Positions 1 through 5,479 of a DNA stretch of 7,087 nucleotides are shown one piece after another (position 1 is the first letter of the stretch; each line of letters begins with the position of its first letter). The translations under genes were made by a program, and so were the position numbers. The notes under the pieces were generated by a model, which had not been told where the DNA came from, did not search any database, and saw only the letters and a list, made by a program, of their open reading frames with translations. This DNA is from Acidobacteriota bacterium (lineage in GTDB: Bacteria; Acidobacteriota; Terriglobia; Terriglobales; Acidobacteriaceae). The stretch lies in the NCBI GenBank assembly GCA_021810175.1, contig JAJZJJ010000144.1, forward strand, positions 1 to 7,087. The letters are read 5' to 3'.

Positions 1-999
1 CTCCGGCTCCAGCCGCACCCCGAACTTCGCCTCCACCACCGCCTCAATCCGGTCCCGCAGCGCCAGCACATCCTTCGCCGTTGCGCCCCCACGATTGATC
101 ACCGCCAGCGTATGTCGGCTCGATATTCCCGCCGCGCCCAGGGCAAAACCCTTCTGAAATCCCGCCCGCTCCACCAGCCATGCCGCCGGGATCTTCACCA
201 GACCCTCCCCCGCGGCCCAGTGCGGCGTCGCCCCGCCGGCCTCCGCCGCGATCCGCTCGTACACGGTCTGCGCCACCACCGGATTCCTGAAGAAGCTGCC
301 CGCGCTCCGGCAGTCCTGCTCGCCTTCCACCAGCAGCATACCTTTGCTGTGCCGGATCTCGCGCACCGCCGCCGACACCCCAATCAGCGTCGGCGACTGC
401 CCCTCAAACCGCCGCTGCAAATCCGCATACGTCAGCACTGGCCGGGCGTCGGCCATCAGCCGATAGCTCACCCGCGTCACCACAAACCTTCCCTTGTGCG
501 TCGAATTGAAGATGCTGTGCCGGTAGGCAAATCCGCACTCCGCCGCCGAAAGCTCCCTGAACGTCAGCCTCTCCAGATCCAGCACCCGCACGGAAACGAT
601 CGTCCCCGCGACCTCCTGCCCGTATGCGCCCACGTTCTGCACCGGCGTCCCGCCCACCGTTCCCGGAATCCCCGCCAGGCACTCCACCCCGCCGTAGCCG
701 CGCTCCACCGTCAGCGACACAAAGTCGTCCCAGTTCTCGCCCGCGGCTGCATGGAACACCGCGCCCTCCTGCTCCACGCCGCGCAGCGCGACATGCGCCA
801 CCACCCCCGGAAAACCCTTGTCCGCCACCAGCAAGTTGCTCCCGCCACCCAGCACCAGCAGCGGCAGCCTCCGCTCCCGCGCAAAACGCACGGCCTCCAC
901 CACCGACTCCTCGCTGTCGGCCTCGGCAAACCACCGTGCCGGCCCTCCAATTCCGAAGGTCGTATACGGCGCCAGCGTAACTTCTTCCCTCAGCTGCAT
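1..999 (-). CDS. murB: UDP-N-acetylenolpyruvoylglucosamine reductase MurB (3' end cut by window)
   Basis: MurB is the cytoplasmic FAD enzyme that uses NADPH to reduce UDP-GlcNAc-enolpyruvate to UDP-MurNAc in peptidoglycan precursor synthesis. Translating the minus strand from the ATG at 999 gives 333 open codons to base 1. Visible motifs are the FAD-binding GGGSNLL (residues 51-57), GIPGTVGG (110-117) with QNVGAYGQE (121-129), YRHSIF (159-164), LTYADL (189-194), SAGSFFRNP (232-240), KIPAAWLVERAGF (269-281) and a C-terminal GVRLEPE. All catalytic residues of E. coli MurB have counterparts: Tyr190 = Y191, Ser229 = S235, Glu325 = E333. The Y191 region and overall length fit the E. coli-like type I family (342 aa), so probably only about 10-20 residues are missing. 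The start is fixed by a TAG stop immediately before the ATG in frame. No Shine-Dalgarno sequence is visible. Codons are mostly G-ending (CTG, GTG, GCG), unlike the C-ending plus-strand genes. Confidence 0.96.
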   Translation of the reverse strand, partial: MQLREEVTLAPYTTFGIGGPARWFAEADSEESVVEAVRFARERRLPLLVLGGGSNLLVADKGFPGVVAHVALRGVEQEGAVFHAAAGENWDDFVSLTVERGYGGVECLAGIPGTVGGTPVQNVGAYGQEVAGTIVSVRVLDLERLTFRELSAAECGFAYRHSIFNSTHKGRFVVTRVSYRLMADARPVLTYADLQRRFEGQSPTLIGVSAAVREIRHSKGMLLVEGEQDCRSAGSFFRNPVVAQTVYERIAAEAGGATPHWAAGEGLVKIPAAWLVERAGFQKGFALGAAGISSRHTLAVINRGGATAKDVLALRDRIEAVVEAKFGVRLEPE

Positions 1000-1007
1000 C
1001 TAAAAGA

Positions 1008-1013
1008 GATATA
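1008..1013 (-). promoter_or_regulatory. Candidate -10 element of murB, possibly leaderless
   Basis: Read on the minus strand, TATATC lies 8 bases before the murB ATG, inside the palindrome GATATATC (1008-1015). Transcription starting about 7 bases downstream would begin at or next to the start codon, which fits the absence of a ribosome binding site. The -35 position (about 1031-1036, CCGCAA) is a poor match. This is inference from spacing only. Confidence 0.25.
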
Positions 1014-1046
1014 TCAGGACGGGTAGCATATTGCGGACCCCGCCCG

Positions 1047-1052
1047 TACAAT
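1047..1052 (+). promoter_or_regulatory. Candidate -10 element of the bacilliredoxin gene
   Basis: TACAAT is a 5/6 match to the -10 consensus and lies in the AT-richer gap between two divergent genes. Transcription would begin near 1059, giving a leader of about 43 bases that carries the ribosome binding site. The -35 region 16-18 bases upstream (around TAGCAT, 1024-1029) is weak. The ATG at 1051-1053 overlaps this hexamer and is unlikely to be the translation start. Confidence 0.35.
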
Positions 1053-1085
1053 GAGGTTCACAGTTCATCCCCTCGCTGTGGAACC

Positions 1086-1092
1086 AAAGGAG
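1086..1092 (+). promoter_or_regulatory. Ribosome binding site fixing the bacilliredoxin start
   Basis: AAAGGAG is a near-perfect Shine-Dalgarno match placed 9 bases before the ATG at 1102. It is the clearest ribosome binding site in the window. It supports starting the protein at MYPEIM rather than at the in-frame ATG 17 codons upstream. Confidence 0.85.
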
Positions 1093-1101
1093 TTCAACCG
1101 A

Positions 1102-1527
1102 ATGTATCCCGAAATCATGCTCATCCCCATGCGCGAGGAATTGACTCGCGCTGGCGTGGAAGAAGCGCGCACTGCCGAAGCCGTCGATGCTGCCCTGGCC
1201 AAACCCGGAACCACCATGGTCGTGGTCAATTCCATCTGTGGCTGCGCGGCCGGCAAAATGCGCCCCGGCGTTCGTCTCGCCCTCCGCAATCCCGTCCTCC
1301 CCGACCGCTCCATCACCGTCTTCGCCGGCCAGGACCGCGAAGCCACCGAGCGCGCCCGCTCTTACTTCGATGGCAATCCGCCTACCTCGCCCGCGATCGC
1401 CATCCTTCGCGACGGCAAGCTGATCTACCTGATGCAGCGTTTCATCATCGAGAACAGCGCTCCCCAGGCCATCGCCGAAGAACTGTCCCGCGCCTTCAAC
1501 GAACTCTGCGCCCAGCAGCCGGCCTGA
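1102..1527 (+). CDS. BrxA/BrxB (YphP/YqiW) family bacilliredoxin
   Basis: This 141-aa protein has a thioredoxin-like fold and belongs to the bacilliredoxin family, whose known members remove bacillithiol from S-bacillithiolated cytoplasmic proteins during redox stress. The family signature CGC is at residues 46-48 within NSICGCAAGKMRPG. The C-terminal half has the expected YFDGNPPTSPAIAIL segment and ends near a Cys at 136, as in many homologues. Length matches B. subtilis YphP (144 aa). The start at 1102 is set by the AAAGGAG site and by the family's usual MYPEIM beginning; the upstream ATG at 1051 would add 17 residues and overlaps a -10-like element. The gene is single, divergent from murB and closed by its own terminator, so it is probably monocistronic. 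The family call is secure. Whether this organism makes bacillithiol cannot be seen here, and the protein could act on another thiol. Confidence 0.94.
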   Translation: MYPEIMLIPMREELTRAGVEEARTAEAVDAALAKPGTTMVVVNSICGCAAGKMRPGVRLALRNPVLPDRSITVFAGQDREATERARSYFDGNPPTSPAIAILRDGKLIYLMQRFIIENSAPQAIAEELSRAFNELCAQQPA

Positions 1528-1547
1528 TTCCCGGCCACACGCAGTCC

Positions 1548-1580
1548 AGGGCCGCGCTCAGGTGCGGCCCTTTCTCTTTT
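1548..1580 (+). terminator. Intrinsic terminator after the bacilliredoxin gene
   Basis: A perfect 8-bp stem, AGGGCCGC (1548-1555) pairing with GCGGCCCT (1564-1571), encloses an 8-base loop. It is followed by a T-rich run (TTTCTCTTTT to 1580). It begins 20 bases after the bacilliredoxin stop codon. On the opposite strand the hairpin is not followed by a T tract, so it should work mainly for the plus-strand gene and keep transcription from running into the convergent cyclase gene. Confidence 0.85.
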
Positions 1581-1588
1581 CCCATCGA

Positions 1589-2761
1589 TCACACCGCCGA
1601 CCCAACCGCGTCTTCCGGCTGCTCATCCACCGTCACCAGGTTCCGTCCGTCCCGCTTCGATTGATACAGCGCAACGTCGCTCCGCACGATCAGGTTCTCG
1701 GCCGTCTCCTCCGGCCCGCTCGCAGCCAGCCCAAAACTCGCCGTCATGCGAATCCCGCCCGGCAAATCCTCCAGAGCGGCTATCGCGGCTCGCATCCGTT
1801 CCGCAATCTGCCTCGCCTCGTCCAGCCCCGTATTCCGCAGCAGAACGATAAATTCCTCGCCCCCAAACCGCCCCGTCCGGTCCGATGGCCGCGTTCCCTG
1901 CCGCAGCGTCTCCGCCACTCGCTGTAGCACACGATCGCCTGCATAGTGACCCAGCGTGTCGTTCACCTGCTTAAAATAGTCCAGATCGATCAGCATTACG
2001 CTCACGCTGCTGCCCGCCTGCCGCGCCCGCCGCATCTCCCTCTCCAGAATCTGCTCGAACGCCCCTCGGTTCAGCAGCCCCGTCAGCGAATCCGTATGCG
2101 CCAACTGCTCCAGATCCAGCCGATGCGCACACAATGCCAGCCACGCCAGCAGAACCACTCCCCCCATGTCCAGCAGCAGAATCGCATACGTGAAACCCAC
2201 CACAGCCGCCGCCGGATGCTGCACATCCAGCTGAAAATGACCGGTGGAAAGCCCCGCCATCCACACTGCGTTCAGGCTGATATTCAGCGTCATCGCCCAC
2301 GCCGCCGCCCGCCGCGCGTAGCGCAGCTCCGCATCCGGCTGCCCAAACAGCATCATGGCCGGGAACGACAACAGCAAACCCACCACCGAACAGTGAATCA
2401 TCAGCCGAACCGACTGGTCCCGGTCAACCAGCACAAACCATGCAAACGCTGGAATCGCCGCCGCGCAAAGCCCCACCGCCAACCCGAAAAAACGCGGCTT
2501 CAGCTCAAGTATTTCCGCCGTCGCCCGATAAACAAACAGTAGCCCGGTAAAGAAAAGTGCATTCCCCGCCAGCGACAGCACCGCCATCGGCACATGCCGG
2601 TACGTGCCGATCAGCAAAATTGCGGCCAGATCCAGCCAAACCGCCCGGGTCAGATCCCGAATCCCGCGCAGCTCAGGCGCGCTCCGGCGCACAATCTGAA
2701 TGCCGGCCGCTACCATCAGCAGCACCGCTGCGTAGCCGTACGCAAGGTACGACGCACTCAT
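1589..2761 (-). CDS. Membrane-anchored GGDEF diguanylate cyclase
   Basis: This 390-aa protein should make cyclic di-GMP from two GTP at the inner membrane. The N-terminal ~210 residues contain about seven hydrophobic segments (roughly 5-24, 40-53, 57-78, 90-112, 118-140, 152-171, 184-211), which I cannot assign to a named sensor family. A short linker leads to a GGDEF domain (about 220-378) that begins with TDSLTGLLNR (223-232). The metal-binding Asp is in LIDLDYFKQVND (D259), and the active-site loop is intact as GGEEF (300-304). RPSD (291-294), exactly five residues before GGEEF, matches the RxxD inhibitory site, so product feedback is likely. There is no EAL or HD-GYP domain. Start: ATG at 2761, preceded by a weak purine run (GGGCGGGA). 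The gene is convergent with the bacilliredoxin gene and divergent from the kinase gene, so it is probably transcribed alone. Activity is well supported; the signal sensed is unknown. Confidence 0.95.
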   Translation of the reverse strand: MSASYLAYGYAAVLLMVAAGIQIVRRSAPELRGIRDLTRAVWLDLAAILLIGTYRHVPMAVLSLAGNALFFTGLLFVYRATAEILELKPRFFGLAVGLCAAAIPAFAWFVLVDRDQSVRLMIHCSVVGLLLSFPAMMLFGQPDAELRYARRAAAWAMTLNISLNAVWMAGLSTGHFQLDVQHPAAAVVGFTYAILLLDMGGVVLLAWLALCAHRLDLEQLAHTDSLTGLLNRGAFEQILEREMRRARQAGSSVSVMLIDLDYFKQVNDTLGHYAGDRVLQRVAETLRQGTRPSDRTGRFGGEEFIVLLRNTGLDEARQIAERMRAAIAALEDLPGGIRMTASFGLAASGPEETAENLIVRSDVALYQSKRDGRNLVTVDEQPEDAVGSAV

Positions 2762-2840
2762 ATCCCGCCCGCCACGTTCCGTTCAGGTCCCACAGATCCC
2801 GCCTCAGTTTTCTTCCTCAACAGGGGAGCTCTACTCCTGG

Positions 2841-2867
2841 ATTTCACAAATGCGGGGTGCGTGTCAA
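2841..2867 (-). promoter_or_regulatory. Candidate promoter of the diguanylate cyclase gene
   Basis: On the minus strand a perfect TTGACA (2867-2862) is followed 15 bases later by TGAAAT (2846-2841), a 4/6 match to the -10 consensus. Transcription would start near 2834, giving a leader of about 70 bases. The spacer is shorter than the ideal 17. The surrounding gap between the divergent genes (2762-2962) is clearly AT-richer than the genes around 2840-2910. It also contains GATAAT on the plus strand (2879-2884) within the near-palindrome GGATAATCC, which could serve the kinase gene but has no convincing -35. Confidence 0.3.
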
Positions 2868-2962
2868 CTAATTACGTGGATAATCCGTCATTATTCCGCG
2901 AATTACATCCTCCTGCCCCAGGGTTTCCGGCCCGTCCCCTCCCGCCCTTCCCCAGGCGAATA

Positions 2963-3541
2963 ATGGAACAAATGGGAACTCCCACCCAGCGCCTCATTCT
3001 CGTCTCAGGCCCCCCGGCTTCCGGCAAAACCACCCTCGCCCGCCCTCTCGCCCAATCGCTCGGCTTCGCTCTCCTCACCAAAGACGACATCAAGGAATCC
3101 CTCTTCACCTCGCTTCATGGCCGTCCAGGTAGCCTTTCTGATTCCCGCCGCATGGGTGACGCCGCCATCGATCTCCTCTGGTCTCTGGCTCCTCATTGCC
3201 CTCAGGTCGTCCTCGAAGCCAATTTCCGGACCCAGGACTCCGCCCAGCGAGCGAAGCTTCTGGCCCTTCCGGCCCAGGTTGTCGAAGTCCACTGCCGGCT
3301 CCCTCTCGAGGAGGCCGCCCGCCGCTTCTCCCTCCGCGCTCGCACCGATCGCCACCATCCCGCCCACATGTTGCGTCACATCTCGCTCGACCAGCTCTCC
3401 GAATACGCCGAGCCCTTTGGAATCAGCCCCGTGATCGAAGTCGATACCACCCAACCTATCGACATTCCGGCCCTGGCGAGAAAGGTATCCGCCGCCTTCA
3501 CCCCCTCATCGCCAATCCCGCTCTCTGCCCATGGGATTTAA
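2963..3541 (+). CDS. Small P-loop kinase/ATPase (AAA_33 / zeta-toxin-like), substrate unknown
   Basis: This 192-aa soluble protein is a predicted P-loop nucleotide-binding kinase. Its Walker A motif is GPPASGKTT (residues 16-24), preceded by the hydrophobic strand LILVS. It is followed by LLTKDDIKESLF (37-48), typical of AAA_33 predicted kinases. A strand VVLEANF (82-88) carries an acidic residue (E85) in the position expected for Walker B. An Arg-rich lid-like segment has R125, R127 and R130 just before HHPAH (131-135), resembling the RHPGH element of this family. I chose the ATG at 2963; ATG 2972, three codons on, is equally possible, and neither has a strong ribosome binding site. The open frame extends back to 2594, but that part overlaps the cyclase gene antisense and does not look like this family. 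The gene lies 78 bp upstream of proS on the same strand. Family members phosphorylate small molecules or sugars, but nothing here identifies the substrate. Confidence 0.85.
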   Translation: MEQMGTPTQRLILVSGPPASGKTTLARPLAQSLGFALLTKDDIKESLFTSLHGRPGSLSDSRRMGDAAIDLLWSLAPHCPQVVLEANFRTQDSAQRAKLLALPAQVVEVHCRLPLEEAARRFSLRARTDRHHPAHMLRHISLDQLSEYAEPFGISPVIEVDTTQPIDIPALARKVSAAFTPSSPIPLSAHGI

Positions 3542-3619
3542 AATGAATCCAGCGCTCAAACTCTCTTACCGGCCGTACCCTCCCCGCGAGAATCGGCCAC
3601 CTGAAGGCATACCGCACCC

Positions 3620-5380
3620 ATGCATCGCTGGTCGAAGCTCTTTATTCCCACACTGCGGGAAGCTCCCGCTGACGCCGAAGTCGCCAGCCACAAGTTCCTG
3701 GTTCGCGCCGGCTACATCCGCCAGCTCGGCGCAGGCATTTATTCCTACCTCTTCCTCGGTCAGCGCTCCATCGACCGCATCGTCTCCATCGTTCGCGAGG
3801 AAATGGATCGCATCGGCCAGGAATTCCTCCTCCCGACCCTCCATCCCGCCGATCTCTGGCGCGAAAGCGGCCGCCTCGCCGTCATGGGCAACAACATGTT
3901 CCGCCTCAAGGACCGCAAAGGCGCCGAGCTTTGTCTCGGCATGACCCACGAAGAGGTCATGACCGATATCGCCCGCAACGAACTGCGCAGCTACAAGCAG
4001 CTTCCCCAGATCTGGTACCAGATCCAGACCAAGTTCCGCGATGAGCCCCGCCCCCGCTCCGGCCTCCTCCGCGTCCGCCAGTTCATCATGAAGGACAGCT
4101 ACAGCTTCGACATCGATCAGGCCGGGCTCGACCGCAGCTATGACCTGCACGACGAGGCCTATCGCCGCATCTTCACCCGCTGCGGCCTCCAGTTCGTCGT
4201 CGTCGAAGCCGACTCCGGCTCCATGGGCGGCTCAAAATCCCAGGAATTCATGGTCTACACCGACGCCGGCGAAGACCACATCGCCAGCTGCGCCGCCTGC
4301 GGTTACGCCGCCAATATGGAAAAGGCCACTTCGCGCCTCGCTCCCGTAAAGGAAATGGAGCCCACCGGCGACGGCAAACCCGAACTGGTGCACACGCCCG
4401 GCCAGGCCGCCATCGAAGACGTCACCCGCTTCTTCAACATCGAATCCAGCTCCGACATCAAGTGCGTCGCCTACATGGCTGAAGTCCGCTCCCCCGATGG
4501 CAAAGCCGTCTGGCAGCCCGTCGCCGCTTTCCTCCGCGGCGACCACTTCGTCAATGAGACCAAGCTGATGGCAATCGTCGGTGCCGCTGAGCTGCGCCCC
4601 ATGGTCGCCGAGGAACTCGAAGCCTGGCTGCACGGCCCCGCCGGCTATCTCGGCCCCATCGGCCTTACCCCAGCCACAAAAATCAACGACGGCAGGCTCA
4701 ACGTCATCCTCGATCCCGGCCTCGAAAACCGCCACAACCTCGTCGCCGGCGCCAACAAACTCGATTACCACTACCGCAACGTCGTTCCCGGCCGCGACTT
4801 CGCCTGGACCGCTGTCGCCGACATCCGCAACGTCGCCGAAGGCGAAGGCTGCCCCCACTGCGGTGCCCCTCTGAAGGTCGCCAAAGCCGTCGAAATCGGC
4901 CACATCTTCAAGCTCGGCTATCGCTACACCGATCGCATGGGCGTCCGCGTTCTCGACGCCGCCGGCAAAGAAGTCATCCCCATCATGGGCTGCTACGGCA
5001 TCGGCATCGAGCGCATCCTCACCGCCGCCATTGAGCAGAGCAATGACGCCAACGGCTTCTGGCTGCCGCCTTCCATCGCGCCCTTTCAGGTCGTCGTCAC
5101 CATCACCAATTCCGGCGACGCCGCCCTGAAATCCGCCGGAGAGAAAATTGCCCTCGACCTCGAAGCCGCCGGCGTTGATGTCCTCCTCGACGACCGCGAC
5201 GAGCGCGCCGGTGTCAAATTTAAAGACGCCGATCTCATCGGTATCCCTTTCCGCATCACGGTCGGCAAGAAGATTGCGGAAGGTAAAGTGGAACTGGTCG
5301 TGCGCTCCGCCCCGGCGCCTGAAGAAGTCGCCCTGGCCGACGTCACTGCCCGAATTCGGAGTTTGATCCCTGAAGATTAA
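3620..5380 (+). CDS. proS: Prolyl-tRNA synthetase, bacterial type with editing (INS) domain
   Basis: ProRS charges tRNA-Pro with proline in the cytoplasm and clears mischarged Ala-tRNA-Pro. The 586-aa product is close to the bacterial-type length (E. coli 572). It has the class II catalytic core at both sides of an insertion: [11 protein letters not shown] (107-117), motif 2 [17 protein letters not shown] (139-155) and motif 3 [11 protein letters not shown] (457-467). The INS editing domain spans roughly 220-400, with K281 in the position of the E. coli editing residue Lys279 and a GYLGP loop (342-346). The C-terminal anticodon-binding domain covers about 485-586 and includes [20 protein letters not shown] (522-541). 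CAAC (224-227) and CPHC (411-414) flank the INS domain; paired Cys of this kind occur in many bacterial ProRS but not in E. coli. The ATG at 3620 gives the usual N-terminus; a GAAGG 12 bases upstream is a mediocre ribosome binding site. No terminator is visible on either side. Confidence 0.97.
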   Translation: MHRWSKLFIPTLREAPADAEVASHKFLVRAGYIRQLGAGIYSYLFLGQRSIDRIVSIVREEMDRIGQEFLLPTLHPADLWRESGRLAVMGNNMFRLKDRKGAELCLGMTHEEVMTDIARNELRSYKQLPQIWYQIQTKFRDEPRPRSGLLRVRQFIMKDSYSFDIDQAGLDRSYDLHDEAYRRIFTRCGLQFVVVEADSGSMGGSKSQEFMVYTDAGEDHIASCAACGYAANMEKATSRLAPVKEMEPTGDGKPELVHTPGQAAIEDVTRFFNIESSSDIKCVAYMAEVRSPDGKAVWQPVAAFLRGDHFVNETKLMAIVGAAELRPMVAEELEAWLHGPAGYLGPIGLTPATKINDGRLNVILDPGLENRHNLVAGANKLDYHYRNVVPGRDFAWTAVADIRNVAEGEGCPHCGAPLKVAKAVEIGHIFKLGYRYTDRMGVRVLDAAGKEVIPIMGCYGIGIERILTAAIEQSNDANGFWLPPSIAPFQVVVTITNSGDAALKSAGEKIALDLEAAGVDVLLDDRDERAGVKFKDADLIGIPFRITVGKKIAEGKVELVVRSAPAPEEVALADVTARIRSLIPED

Positions 5381-5445
5381 CCGCACAGATGCCCGTTTCC
5401 GGACGCTGGTATCGAATCCCGCATCCGACTCGTCAGTATCGATGG

Positions 5446-5452
5446 AAGGTGG
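5446..5452 (+). promoter_or_regulatory. Candidate ribosome binding site pointing to a TTG start for the PBP gene
   Basis: AAGGTGG differs by one base from AAGGAGG and ends 9 bases before an in-frame TTG at 5462. It is 27 bases before the ATG at 5480, too far to serve it directly. If used, the protein gains six residues (MPVKVK) at its cytoplasmic, positively charged end. Confidence 0.4.
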
Positions 5453-5479
5453 GTCCCCAGATTGCCTGTAAAAGTTAAA

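Noticed and set aside
112..1026. A 304-codon plus-strand frame across murB
   Set aside because: The translation is an Arg/Pro/His-rich shadow of the real minus-strand murB, which has all its family motifs.
404..1051. A 215-codon minus-strand frame overlapping murB
   Set aside because: It is in a different frame from the recognisable MurB translation and reads as Gly/Ala/Arg-rich sequence without motifs.
1946..2542. A 198-codon plus-strand frame within the cyclase gene
   Set aside because: It is a Gln/His/Arg/Pro-rich shadow opposite the GGDEF protein.
2594..2962. N-terminal extension of the kinase frame back to 2594
   Set aside because: The added 123 codons run antisense over the cyclase 5' end and through the AT-rich promoter gap, and homologous proteins begin just before the Walker A strand.
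3531..3944. A 137-codon frame starting at the kinase stop and running into proS
   Set aside because: Ser/Pro/Ala-rich translation in a shifted frame of proS; the real proS frame is unmistakable.
5381..5461. Possible terminator or promoter between proS and the PBP gene
   Set aside because: I found no GC-rich hairpin with a T tract and no paired -35/-10 elements; only a short repeated TATCGA was seen.
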